The notes beneath the pieces were generated by a model. That model saw nothing but the letters and a program-made list of their open reading frames with translations, did not search any database and had not been told where the DNA came from. This document shows, piece by piece, positions 13,725 through 25,355 of a stretch of DNA of 64,000 nt. How positions within the stretch are numbered: position 1 is the stretch's first letter; each line of letters starts with the position of its first letter. Source of the DNA: Helopsaltes ochotensis (lineage: Eukaryota; Chordata; Aves; Passeriformes; Locustellidae); assembly GCA_013400155.1 (NCBI GenBank), contig VXBM01001016.1, forward strand, positions 239,426-303,425, written 5' to 3'. The position numbers and the translations under genes are program-made.

Positions 13725-16700
13725 TATCTATCCAGATGCATGTTTACTTTAAAAACATTTTAGTACAGTTTATACCTTGCTGCAACATTATCTATAAGAT
13801 AATTTTTCCTATTTGGTGGAAGGAAAAGTAGAAGTAAATTTTGTTAAGGCCTGCCCCTGAAGACATTGGCTGTGTAATTTCGATGATAATATATCATTGA
13901 AAGTAAAAGTCGATTGATGGTTGATAAAGCTAACTGGGATCATGCAGGATTTAGACACCAAGCCTGTAAATGACCCCATATCTGGGGCTATAGCACAGGC
14001 TGGGTGCAGGCAGGGAAGTGCACTTGATCTGCTGCTTGAGGGTGCCCCAGAGAGCATGGCCAGGGCATGGCACTGGAACAGCAAGAGGGCACTGATGACA
14101 GACCAGCCCCCTGGAATGGAATGCTAAAAAGAGAAAGTTAAATTAAACCTAGTTGCTGTGCTAAAAATCGTTACTTTCTGTGCCGTGGAACAGACACATT
14201 CAGATGCACTCTGAGATATCTTCTTTTCCCATCTGTGAAGTCTCCTGAGGTTTTTTTCCTGTTTCACAGATGATGTCTCAGATTGATTGCACTGTTCTGC
14301 ATTATGGAGAATATCTGATTAAATCAGATAAAATGAGACTTGTGGTATTTGCAATGTAGCAGTTGACATTCAGGCAGCAAATTAAAATGGGGGGTAAATC
14401 TGCTTTCAAATCTACCTACACTTAGAATACATCTGCATGGTTAGTGCTGCTTTTCATTCCTTGGCCAGTAAAAAGCACCTGGGACTTGACTTGGTGCTTT
14501 GTTTCACAGAACACTGTGGTTTGCCCCATGTATTACTGCTGTGCGTGCATTTACCTTTTATTCTATGTAAAAAAGCTCAAAATCAGTGCAAACAAGTTTA
14601 AGGAGAATGCTTTTGATTTTGAAGATCAGAGTAATAGGTACTTGCTAAGAATTATTTTAAATGCAGTGCTTACCACAGGTGAAAGTAAGTTTTAAATCAT
14701 CTCAGTGTTGAGTCTATTTTCAGCTAATAAGTGCTGTGCATATGTAATAAAACTAATAAGACAAGATTAACTGCCTCTTATAGTTTCCAAATCAATGAGA
14801 GACACTTAAGGAGATGGATTCACGCTTCAATTGTCTTTTTTTTTTTTAGGAAAAACTGCCTCAAAGAAAGAAGTGTTGACGTGATGCTATTTGTTGTGAC
14901 ACAAACTGGAATATAAATCTATTGTTTTTTGTATGATCATACATTCACTCTAATGCAAGTCTATTCCATTTGATTATAGAAACAGTGAGTCAAAATCCAG
15001 AATATCCCATCCACAGAAATTTTAATATTCTTGCCTATCATCCTCCACTTTGAATTTATTTTGCACACATTTCTACATAATGTTTAAAATATTTCCATCA
15101 GAACTTGTTTCTGGACAGTTGAAATATTTCATCTTGGTTGGACTTCTTGTACTTGTTGTATTTTGTTATATTATTTTGATTTGTTTTTCTCTCTAGTTTT
15201 GAATGTTTATGGTTTTAATTATTTCTTCCTGTTTTTATTTTAAAGTAACCTTTATTGATGATTGGCAATACAGAGAGTGTTTCAGTAATTTAATGATAAT
15301 TGTTTCTTTGACTTGCTCAGAGGTAACTGGTATTCTATGCTGTAATTTGTACTCTACTTGATTTGTTAGTTTACATCTTCCAAAGCATCAAGTTGTTTAA
15401 AAAAAAAAAGGCCATATATTCCAGTCCAGATAAGTTCAGAATCACTTTCTAAACAAAATTTTTGTCAGCACTTCTTGACTTTGGGGTTTTCTTTTCCTGA
15501 AAAAAATGACAATTTATTGATAGAAAAACACTTTACTGAAAATTTTTTATCAGCCTCAGTTCATGATTTCTATTGTATTTATTGGATTTCAAAGCATGGT
15601 ATTTTTCCTCACTGCAATTTTCATACTGAGGCAAGCAAAGGAACTTTTTTTAATGATTTTTTTTTTCCCAAATTACTCTTCAGCACGCATATAGTTAGTT
15701 CTAACACTAGTGGAATAAGTGTTCCACTAGTGGAATCTTATTGTCCAATAAGAACAATAAAGTAAATCAAAATAGATACTAAACAAACAAAAAGAGAGCA
15801 GTAAATACTATAATAATAAAAATGCGGAACTTTTCAGGCAGCTGGGATGGTGACAAATGACACTGGTTTCAGGTTGCTGGGTGAACTGAAGTGAGGTATA
15901 TTTTGTGTACAATTGTTAGGCATTTATTCCATTACCCTGGTAAATACAGCATATATGCACTCTACAGTGTATTTGTTTTTTTATGCAGAGGAACTAAAGA
16001 ATGAATTGTCAGACAGAAATAAAAGTACAAGACTTAAAAATTAATCAAATTAGGCGCCATGGAGGTGGAAGAAAGTTAAATTTATTCACCCAGGTTCATA
16101 CAACTTGCATTGGCATCCCCTTGTATTCAGCACCACGGCCCTGCAATATGCCTGTAACAATCACCATTAGTTCAACAGCAACCCTAGAGAGCTTTATATT
16201 CACTTAGCTAAACTTTTCACACCAAAGGCAGACAAAAGTTGTTTTTCAGGGTGTCATGTAGACCATTAAAGTAGGACTATTATGACTCCCTCCAAGACAT
16301 TTCCATGAATTCAGGTTGTTATCTTGCCTCTCAAGGAGCACTACGGGAGTTTTTCATTTATGCTAAATAATCACTGTTGAATGTTAGCTTGTGGTAATTT
16401 GATAAACCACCTTCAGGACTATAAAAACAACACTTTGATGGCAGATCTAAGGTGGGCATGATCTTTTTATTCATTAGGACTTTGACAGACTTAAGTTAAC
16501 ACTGGCTCTGGATGCAGTTTTACCACAGGTAATGTAGCCAGTTTTGTGAGGAAGAATAAGTTATTCTGGTCTAAAGCACATAAGGAAGCGTAAATCTATA
16601 TTCCCCTGGAATCTGTGGCCCTTTAACAGTTCATTTTTAGATCAGTGCAGATAAAACTGAGTAAAACCCAGTTCATCCACAAGCCCCTTCTTCCTGGCGT

Positions 16701-19294
16701 CCCGGTTATAGCTCAGATGTGCCTTTGATCCCACTTCAAAATGCAGATCCTGACATCACTGGTGACTTGCAGGCTTGGGATGATGCTAACCTCCTCCCCT
16801 TAAAGGCAGGTAATGGAAAAAAAGGTGATGCACTGGCAAGTAATACACCTTTGTGGAGATTCATTTCACGGATAGAAAAGGCTGTACAGAAATGCTTGTA
16901 GAGGAGTAACAAACATGAGTCCTAGAAAGCAACTGATGTGGAAAAAGATGCAACATAGAAATGAGAAAAATAATGCAGCATTGTTTCACACCATCTTTGC
17001 TTGACATAGGGTCCCCAAGCGAACGGCTGGAAGAGAGAATCCTGAGTCACTGAAAAATTGCCCAAAGAAATGGCAAATACAACAGGGAGGCAGAATCCAT
17101 CTACATGTATCTTGAGGCAAATGAAATTACAAGGGCAAGAATAAAACAAGAAACTTCACAGTGTCGCTGTGTAAAATCATCGATGAAATCACAGTCTGAA
17201 TATCATGGGCATTCCTGATGTTGCTTCTTGAACCTTTCTTAGTGTGTATTTCAGGTCTTCATCCTTTGAAAAAGGCAAGGAACAGAAGAATACTAGGAAT
17301 GATTGGAGGGATACAACAGTTTATTAGCAAGGAGTAACAGTTTAAACTAGGTCTCCTAAGCTCAGTAATAGAGACAATAGAGCAGGGGGTATGATAGAGC
17401 TCTGTAGTATCATGAGTGGATGGAGAGGGAAAGAGAAGAGGTCATTCATGACCTCTTTCAATGCAATACTTCCATGGATAACATGTTTCAGAAAAAGAAC
17501 CCGGTTATTCCTCTACCAACTGTATCTCTAAGCTCTGTGGTATCTTTCCATGGCAAGTTATATATGCTAAAAAGGGATGTAAATTCAGAAGCCAACTGGA
17601 AAAAAATTGATAAAAATAAGAAAAAAAAAGGTAACATTTAGGGAACATCATCTGAAACTACTACAGATTTTGGAAATCCTATAATGTCTCTAATATTGGG
17701 GAGGAAGCAGGGTGGGAGGAGCAATCATGCAAAATTTCAGAAAACTGAACACATGTAGCTTGTCAAGATGTATGGTATTAGTCTTTCTTTCCAGCCAGTG
17801 CAGTTCCTGGGAAATTTTGTAAGTAGTAGCTTTTCTGTTTGCTTATCCAGAGGCTTACAGTTGTGAGGTGTTTTTTTACATCTAATGTAGTCACAAGTAT
17901 GTCAGTGTTTCCAAAGCAATACTTGAAGCATAATATGATCTTAGATATGATTTTATAATCACATGTTATCAGTGGCAAGGGACTTGATGCTGCATTAAAG
18001 AGATGATATTTAAACTTTTGAGAATTGATTTAATTTAACATGGGACTCCTAATGATGTTGTAATATTTTTCACCAAGTTAAGGATACTTTCTAAATGTAT
18101 TTGTTACATAAGTAATACATAAGGTGAGGAAAAAAAGGCAACTGCCTTTAGACTATGCTTTCAGGCATGTGTACAGAAGACAGAAGAAGGATTTTTCTTT
18201 CATGTTCCTTCATTTCCACCTAGGATTCAGAGCAAGCAAAAGTGTCCATCGTGGCATCAAGCACAGCTGCTTCTCTGCTGAGTCTCAAATTAAAATGGGT
18301 TTGCATGAGAAACCTTTTATACTGCTTCTCTTTCTGAGATCCCCTGTATCAAGGCTATCTTTAAAATGTGAAAAAGCTGAAGCTGTCTGCAGAGCATCAT
18401 TGAGTTTAATGGGAAATGTGGCAATTTGCACAAGGTGAGGAAAGAGTGCTTAGCTTATCAAGGTGGACAAATTAGCTCACTTTCTCCTTCCCTGTCTGTA
18501 AAAGTTGAAAGGAAGTAAATATCTAATTTTCCCATTTATATTTTATGTGCCTTAAAGGCACATTTTCTTCTCTCTGCTCATGCTTACAGAGTGCTTCCTT
18601 ATGATCTTGCTTATCTGTGCCTTGATGACTGCAGACTTTCCAGAGCTGCTTTACTTTTTGTGGCCCTACATGATATAGCAGCTGAGATTTTCTTCCTCAC
18701 TTATTTCTCCGTGCTCCCCTGTATTTGGTCTGCTGTGAAAAGGGTCTTGAAAAAAGGGCCTACATCATCTGTTCCTAAGGCCCACCACATAGGGTTGAAA
18801 CAAAATAAAAGACACACATAGGAAAGAGAAATAGATGGAGTAATTGGTCTCCAACAGGGGCGCTGACACTAATGATATAAAACTGAAAGGACTCCCTGCA
18901 TCTGCCAGAACTACTTTGTGGGAAGATCTACAAAGCAGGTCAGGACACTTGAGGCTAATCAAGCACTGTTAGCTAATGGATTGTTTATACAACTTTGTAA
19001 CTCTGCACTGTACTATTATTGCCTATTCATGTTCATATAATCTCTGTCTAGAGACAAACACTTCAGAAAATAAACTAGAAATAAATGCCTGTAACACACA
19101 GTGGTACAAGATGGAAGAAAAGTGGGGCTGACGCAAGCCTGACAGTCACTGTGGGGATGCATTCCCAGGTGGAGAGGTGTCTCAGTCCCTGCACAATATA
19201 ATTTGGACACAGGGCCTTTCTGACCCAAATTCAGGAGTCTTCTTCATTGGCACCAGAGCCATGCCACTGTGCTCAGTCACACAACAGAGGTGCA
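13725..19294. other. upstream non-coding stretch with palindrome cluster
   Basis: No exon recognised. The interval is AT-rich. The one structured part seen is the nested palindromes at 15694-15752, described separately. Open frames at 15475-15765 and 18124-18438 lack family resemblance and are judged to be chance. Confidence 0.6.
15694..15752. repeat. cluster of nested inverted repeats
   Basis: Four inverted repeats follow one another or overlap within 59 bp. GTTAG/CTAAC (15694-15705, 2-base loop) is followed by CACTAGTGGAA/TTCCACTAGTG (arms 15705-15715 and 15722-15732, 6-base loop). The second arm is also part of a perfect 14-base palindrome, TTCCACTAGTGGAA (15722-15735), which is itself bracketed by AATAAG (15714-15719) and CTTATT (15737-15742). 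CTTATT then pairs again with AATAAG at 15747-15752 across a 4-base loop. The function is unknown. It may be the remnant of a small inverted-repeat transposon. Confidence 0.8.
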
Positions 19295-20133
19295 TGGTTG
19301 TCTTAGAAAGACAGGTGTCTGCTAGGGAGGGCAGGACCTCCCTTGGAATGGAGAATTCAAACCCCCTCCCTCCGAATTATTAAAATTTTGAAAATTAAGT
19401 GGGCTCTCAGGCAAAGATATGGGGATAGGAATAATAATTCTGTACTAGTATGTATAACAAGGCAAATCAACTAACAACTACAGCATTAACAACAAAACAG
19501 AGCCAGGGACCTCGAGGTTTGCTTCACAAAGCCTGGGCCAGCCTGATCTCAGTGCAGGACTCTGAGAGCACCAAGCTGGAAGGGTGGAAAATCCCGGGCT
19601 GGTGGGTGAGATGTGTCAGAAGCTCCGTCAGTGCTGGCTGGAGCGGCAGGGGTGTCCCGGCAGGGCAGGGCGGTGCGGGGATACAGCGCAGCCAAAAGCC
19701 CCAAAGCAATGCCCAAGAAGCAGGGCCGGGACAGGGCGGGCCCAGCTCCAGCAGGGCAGGAGGAGGCAGCTCAGAATTCCGGGGCACACGAGGAGATGAT
19801 GGCAGATTTCCCAGGATCGGACTTGGTGGTGACAGTGGACTCCCACAGCAAGCAGCAGCCTGGCCGTCCTCTCCCCGATGCTGAGAGCAAGAGAGTGAAG
19901 CTGCCCCCAGCCCCATCCTTTACCTGCCCCCAAACCTCACGATATCTTTTTCCCTCTGAGAGAAAACTCCCAGAGTCTAAGAAAAAGATACTGTAGCCTG
20001 GTGCTACACTCTCCTTTGGCCACTTCTTTGTTTTTCTCAAGCACCGATAAGTACTCGGTAGTTAGTTTCCTGGCAACTTATGGGGAAAATTCTATAAGAA
20101 AAACAATCAAATCTAACCCCCAACAATGGTGCA
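19289..20133 (-). mobile_element. solo LTR, minus orientation, 6-bp target duplication
   Basis: A GC-rich block (about 19500-19930) inside AT-rich DNA belongs to an LTR lying on the minus strand. The element is about 19295-20127. It is flanked by the direct repeat GGTGCA at 19289-19294 and 20128-20133. On the minus strand it starts ATTGTTGGGGG and ends GACAACCA. The minus-strand TG dinucleotide is two bases inside the edge set by the duplication, so the exact terminus is uncertain by two bases. The sequence resembles an LTR family I recall as common in songbird assemblies. Several overlapping open frames in both strands come from its GC-rich U3 and are not genes. No internal retroviral sequence is next to it. 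Confidence 0.8.
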
Positions 20134-22568
20134 CAACCAAAGCAGATGTCCATCAGATGCATCTGCAGAGTGATTTCTGAGTAGTGCAGGATGTTGTTCA
20201 TCTTTGTAGCGCTGATGAGCCAACAAAACAAGCATCAGTCACACAAAACTTTGCATGAAGGCACACTGTAGTGTTTTGAACTTTGATAATTTCTCCCTCC
20301 TTTTTCTTCTTTAAGTTTGATTTTATTGCTTCATGACTTGGAAGTACTTCATTACTCCTTTTTAATGTTCTCATGTGCAGGTTTTATCTGGAGCATTATA
20401 AATCCCTAAGTGTCATAAGCATATTACCACTTTATAAGAGACAAAATAAGCTCAATGCAGAAGGATTGATTGTTTGAAAAATTCTGTAATAAAAAGACTT
20501 ATCTTGGAGCAATTAAAGTATCCAGAAGCAGGATAGAACTGCTCTTCTCTGCTGGCAAACTGCACAGCTGAGGTGTATTGGCAGGAAGGTAGTGAAGGTA
20601 TTTGTCTTAAATGAACCTGCAAGCCCCAAGTCATGAGAGAACAAAAGGTCTGTAAGAAGAGTGGCTTCTCATGGAGACAAAAAACTTGTATGAGAAAAAA
20701 ATAAGATAGAAACACAGGTAAGGAAGTGAAAGACATGTAAAGATTTGAAAATACAGAGAAGGATTTTTGAAGCATGGAGGAAAGGAGAAAAGCTGAGTGA
20801 TATGTATAATACTTAGAGGCTCAACTCTCATCCAACTTCAAAACACTAAACTGCTTTCCACTCCTACTGCAGCCAGCCAGGTGCAGGTGGCTGAACCCCG
20901 TCCAGAAGCCAGTCCTCAAAAATTGAAAAGTCAGCTGTGAACGCTGGACAGCACTTAAGTCTTTCAGTTGCATTTGCACTGAAGTCCTGGCTCAAAGTGG
21001 TGCTTGTGAGCACCACATTAAGTCAGACGGTGAGACAGGAAAAACCCCTGGTTTTTTTAACATCTCTACTAACCTGTCAGAGCAGCCTAGTGTGCTTGTA
21101 CCCAGCTACCGAGTATGAATGCCAAGCTCACTTAAAAATCGCCGTGCTGCAGGGACAGGTACAACCAAAGGCCATACAGCCAGGCATGCAATGGTAAGGG
21201 CATTTTGGTGTCAGCAGCTATATGGCCAAGCCTAAAGGCAGGAGAAAAATTGCACCAAATACAGTTAGTAGAAGACCCAGACTGCAGTGTGCTGCTGGCA
21301 ACTTCTCTTTCTTTCTATGTTTTATGTAACTATGGTCACGCTGCAGGAAAGTAATTGATGTCAACTTTAAAACATTTACTCTTCAGAGACCTTTTTGCTG
21401 TTTTCTCACATCTCTGAGCCACAAAGCCCGGGATTCAGCAGCAGCATGGATTATTTGCAGGAAGACTAGGGAGAGTTACTCTAGAGTCTGCATAGTGCCA
21501 ATTGTTTACCAGGTTTTCATCCACCATAACCTACATGCATTGTTCACAATCTCTTTTCTACTTCTGATTCCCCCTCCCTTTGTCTGTGCTTTTCTGCATG
21601 TTATCTGGGGATGTATTTTCAACTGCCAATATCTCTTTTAAAAGAACATTCGCCCACATGAAAACAAGGTAGTGCTGCAGCTTGCTGCAGTATTACTGTC
21701 TTACATTTTTTAAAACTTGTAGTTTAAGAAAAGAAATGCACATAGAAAGGCAAGACCTTATCTTTTCGTGGAAAAACCTGAAATTATAATTAAATAAGGA
21801 CATTTGCGTCTTTGTCCTGTACCTGGCTCTCAGGAAAATAATAGAAAATAATTCCCCTAATAAAAGGATATCGTCTGTGAAAAAAAATAACTGCAGTACC
21901 AATGAGCTTCGAGTGAAGAACTTCCAAATATACTGTATACATTTGTGACACTGTGTGGTTGGTTTTGGGCACTTTAAATGTGTCTAAAGAAAATTGTAAA
22001 TGTAAAATTTTCAGTGATGCAAGAACATTCTTCCTCATGTACTTTGGAGGTATGATTTATCATCTTTTTTTAGTGGAAGAAGCAAACGGTTGCATATAAG
22101 CAGCAGCAAGTTGTTGACGGAACCTAATTTTGGATGTGATCAATCTGCAAATTTTACAGTTCTTAGGAATAGCAATCTGGCAGCAGTAGCCTTTATTTTG
22201 AGGTCTGAAAAAAAAGTGCTGCAGAAATAGTTTAGGAAGCTCAGTCACAGCTGCACAAGAGTTTATAGACCGTTTTCAGAATGTAAAGAAGCAACTTAAC
22301 TTGAAACTCCAAGTAATGTAACAGTCAGTTTATGTTTGGAACCAGTTCCTAAAATAGATCCCTATTTTCATGACAAAATGAAAGCATGGCCTTACCGAGA
22401 TCCAGCTAGAAAGTGTGTGTTGATGACAGGCTCAAGTTTAATGCTGAGCATTGGCTGACTCCATCATGGTCTTCGGAGGGATGATTGTTTTAAATGATGC
22501 AGCAACGTATGGTGATGCTTAAAGAAAATGGCTGTACTTAATTTTTTAATACCTTAGGGATAATTGCT

Positions 22569-22620
22569 CAATATTCTGAGCAATTATCAATATTCTGAGC
22601 AATGATCAATATTCTGAGTG
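22569..22620. repeat. 19-bp tandem repeat, about 2.7 copies
   Basis: The unit CAATATTCTGAGCAATTAT (22569-22587) is followed by CAATATTCTGAGCAATGAT (22588-22606) and a partial third copy, CAATATTCTGAG (22607-22618). The first two copies differ at one base. It is a small, recent local duplication with no evident function. Confidence 0.9.
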
Positions 22621-23377
22621 TTACAATGATCTAGTGACTGCAAAAGAAGTAAAGAGCTCATTTTACTGCAGAGGTTTAACTTCTCACTCTTTGAAGACCC
22701 TTATGGCTAGCATGGTCAAAGAAACATGTTATCCAGGCAAGCTCACTGTCATTCTGTCCACATGGATTGATATGCTGCCTTTCACAAGAATAAGGTGACT
22801 GGCTTTTGCTCTGTATCCTAAGGATGTGATTTCAGCAGTCTTTAGAAGCTGGCAGTTACATTAGCCCTAAAACCAGGAAGTAGGTGAGCAGCTGCTGTAG
22901 AAAACTCCTCATGCCTTCACATTTTTTGCAGGAGATCAGCTCTGGAGTCAAGAAGCAAAGACAAGTATGAGTGTGCAGCTTTGATTCTGAATGCACAAAA
23001 CCATCATAAAAGAAAACAGTTTGCACAGCCTTTGCTCCTGTCTGCAACCCCACTGTTTTCGCAAATTGCCTATGGTAGTGGTATTTCTCCTCCCCTTGGT
23101 AGTATATTATGGATCAAAGTGTATTAATATTTCAGAGATTCTAAACCTCTTCTATGACCTGGAGGTTCACATATATTGGCTTCCAAGGGAGCTGGAAGAG
23201 CAGAGTCATTAATACATTCTTGGACATTTCAGTTCACAAAACTGAGCAATCGATAATATCTAAGGATTTTGAGTGACTACACTTTACAATGTGCTCTACA
23301 ATATCCACATTTTCAGATTTTAGGATCTGCTTTTCCATCTGCTTTTTAGTTTGTTTGTATCTGGTTGGGGTGTTTCA

Positions 23378-23400
23378 TTTGGTTTTTTTAAAAAACCAAA
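23378..23400. repeat. perfect short inverted repeat
   Basis: TTTGGTTTTTT and AAAAAACCAAA form perfect 11-base arms around a single T. It is made of A/T runs and is likely incidental. Confidence 0.8.
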
Positions 23401-23455
23401 GTAGTTTGCTGTAGTAGTAGGTTTTTGATAAGTTCAGTAAGTTATGGTTTGCTCC

Positions 23456-24180
23456 TGTTACCACGCCTGCTGCCCAGTGTCTGGTTTACTCCCGATTTTC
23501 CCCTCCCCTGTCCTTTTGTCCCCCTTTCCTGACCCTGCCCTGTGTTAACCTGGGGCCAATCACCTACCCTTCTGCCCCCTGGTTTAAATGTTAAGCGTGG
23601 CACTGTCAGTGTTGAGCACTGCAAGAACGACACGGACACTTGCTGAAGGGGAAAAGAGGAAAAAAGGGCTTGACCTTTATTCTGACTCCATTATATAGTT
23701 TTCCGATCCAGACCATGGATTGGCAGAGAGTGTTGCCACCTCTCAATTCCACTGGTCAAACCAACAATCCATCAATTGTCCCTTCCCCAAGGAAGGTATG
23801 TCAATATTTCAACTTCTTCCCAAAACATCACTGTCTATTGATAACATTTGTGTGAGAAAGGACTAAGAACTATGAAAATATCGAGAACTCTGACTCCACA
23901 CCAGAAACTGTGAACAACATCAGAAAGGCTGCAAAAATCAGGGCAACATGGCACTCTGCCCGCTCTCTCTCTCCTGTACCATCTGGAAGAATAAAGACCG
24001 CTGTAAGAGAGAGCCTTCTCTGACCCTTGCTTTGTATCTTAGACATCGAGGATATCCAGGACCTAGAGAGCAGAAAGCAGCTCTGCTCTCTGCTGTTACT
24101 CAGACTGGGAATGTGCACTCTGGGAATGGCCACTCCTGACCAGTGTGTCCAGGGTAAAAGCTAGCAGGAGCCCCCCCGGC
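23456..24180. mobile_element. cluster of LTR fragments, mixed orientation
   Basis: Three LTR-like blocks lie end to end. Block one (about 23456-23640, plus) starts TGTTACCACGCC. It has a CCAAT box near 23557 and a TTTAAA box near 23584, like the promoter half of an LTR, but no polyadenylation signal follows. Block two (about 23641-23870) reads on the minus strand, with a TATA-like TATATAA near 23692-23698 and AATAAA near 23680. Block three (about 23900-24180, plus) has AATAAAGACCGCTG near 23991, like the R-U5 half of an LTR. One reading is that block two inserted into a plus-strand LTR whose halves are blocks one and three. I cannot set the borders, and no target duplication was found. No retroviral genes are present. 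Confidence 0.55.
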
Positions 24181-25148
24181 CCCCGATATCAGTTTGCTGA
24201 CAGAAGCAATAAGAGTCACAAGTAGATTAAGCGTAAAACAGTAGTGTAGAACTATAATTCAGCTTTCTTGCCCAAAAGAGATTGTCTGAAGGTTTTCAAC
24301 CGGGGTATGCTGAAAGCAGTTCAAGTGGAGTTGGAGCAATTGCATAAATGTGAAGTGGAGGAAGTCAGAATCGGCAGTTTACTGTAGGATAGCATTTCTT
24401 TCTAAGACTGTGCATTATCCACACAGTAAATTTCAACTTTACTTATCTCTATGAAAAATAAAGCCCGTTTTTAAATCACTGTTTCAGTATAAAAAAAATG
24501 ATTATGGGACAAATTTGAGAATTTTGATGTGAAAGACTGTTTTCAGTACTGACGATAAGGTTTCGCAAGACAGGAGAAAGTGGAATTTTTTCCAAGCTTA
24601 AGGTATTAATATTGTTGTTTGTAGCCTTACTGCTTTCCTCAAATCAGACCTTTATTTTTACCTTAAAGATAGTTAATACCTCACTTGTAGCATCTTTTTC
24701 ATATGATGAGACTTCCTAGTATTGGTAAAGGCTCAAAAGAAAAGAAATAATTTCTGACAAGTTCTAGCCATCAATCTGAAAACTGTCATTTAATAAACTC
24801 TGTGTAGCTACCTCTTTAATATTGTCCTTTGTGAGCTGTGTCCTTTGTGAATATTTTAAAGGAATGGAAGATATTTCCTCCTGCAGACCAGTAAAGTGGT
24901 AAACCATGACTGTGTATTAATTTAAATCTCTATTACTGTGGCTGAATCTGATGCATACAACACAGCAGAAAAGGTGTTCACATTTTTAATTTTCCAAGAA
25001 AGTTAATCTTTTACAGTTCTCTTTTCACTGTTCTTTTTTTTCCTTTAAGAAGGTTGTTGCAGCTCCATTTTAAACCCTGACAACTTATATTTTAGTTATT
25101 CCCTGTTGATCTCTTGTATCTAATAGTACTAATTCTTATTCCTGTCAG
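24181..25148. other. ANO4: sequence just upstream of ANO4 start exon
   Basis: No coding sequence seen. The right end carries a credible splice acceptor for the start-codon exon: TACTAAT as a branch-point-like element near 25127, then a pyrimidine-rich stretch and AG at 25147-25148. A second pyrimidine-rich acceptor-like site lies near 25050. If splicing uses either, the true first ANO4 exon and promoter lie further left, possibly outside the window. No CpG-island promoter is visible immediately upstream. Confidence 0.5.
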
Positions 25149-25285
25149 GTATAAATTTATCTATTCATGGGGCTGAAAAGTGTGTGCAAGTCTGTCAGAG
25201 GAGAACTGCAGCAAGCTACCCAGTGTCACAGCATCCACCTGTGGATGGGCATCCTTCGATCTCACAAGCCAGAGGGTCAATAAAA
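25149..25285 (+). other. ANO4: ANO4 5' untranslated part of the start-codon exon (inferred)
   Basis: The stretch between the best acceptor (AG at 25147-25148) and the ANO4 ATG. It contains one upstream ATG (25167) that opens a 38-codon frame. The main ANO4 frame stays open upstream of 25286, but the codon at 25184 is GTG, not ATG, so an N-terminal extension is not supported. The left border is inferred from sequence only. Confidence 0.5.
25167..25283 (+). promoter_or_regulatory. upstream ORF of 38 codons ending 2 nt before ANO4 ATG
   Basis: ATG at 25167-25169 opens a frame, offset from ANO4, that ends with TAA at 25281-25283. Two bases (AA) then separate it from the ANO4 ATG at 25286. The uORF start has a weak context (T at -3, G at +4), while the ANO4 start has A at -3 and G at +4. 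By established knowledge, weak uORFs let many ribosomes scan past, and a stop this close to the next ATG could allow some reinitiation. Whether the transcript includes this ATG depends on the inferred exon border. The predicted peptide shows no known domain. Confidence 0.5.
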
Positions 25286-25355
25286 ATGGAAGCCTCATCT
25301 TCCGGGTCTACGATTTCATCAGTCACTGGTGGAAAAGCAAAACCTCATCAGCCAG
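25286..25355 (+). CDS. ANO4: ANO4 coding exon 1 (start codon), anoctamin-4
   Basis: This exon encodes the first 23 residues plus one base of codon 24, starting MEASSSG and ending KAKPHQP. The MEASSSG start is the same as in mammalian ANO4, and the join to the next exon gives ...HQPEGREDLQ, matching the mammalian HPEGG...DLQ arrangement. The exon ends CCAG with donor GTAACA at 25356, leaving phase 1. The ATG context (A at -3, G at +4) is good. ANO4 is a ten-helix TMEM16-family membrane protein reported as a calcium-dependent phospholipid scramblase or non-selective cation channel. These residues form the flexible cytosolic N-terminus. The sequence is a few residues longer than the human one between SSSG and the HP motif. 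Identification rests on recalled ANO4 sequence and on the three exons that follow. Confidence 0.9.

Larger units (their letters stand above)
20134..23455. other. upstream non-coding stretch, nothing recognised
   Basis: AT-rich sequence between two LTR regions with no recognised gene. It contains a short 19-bp tandem repeat at 22569-22620 and a perfect A/T hairpin at 23378-23400. Open frames at 20452-20775 and 21790-22038 show no known family. Confidence 0.6.

Noticed and set aside
19450..20040. Overlapping open frames of 89-144 codons on both strands
   Set aside because: They lie wholly inside the GC-rich part of the minus-strand solo LTR, overlap each other in several frames and show no protein family.
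25184..25285. N-terminal extension of ANO4 in the same frame
   Set aside because: The codon at 25184 is GTG, not ATG. The first in-frame ATG with a strong context is 25286, and it gives the conserved MEASSSG start.
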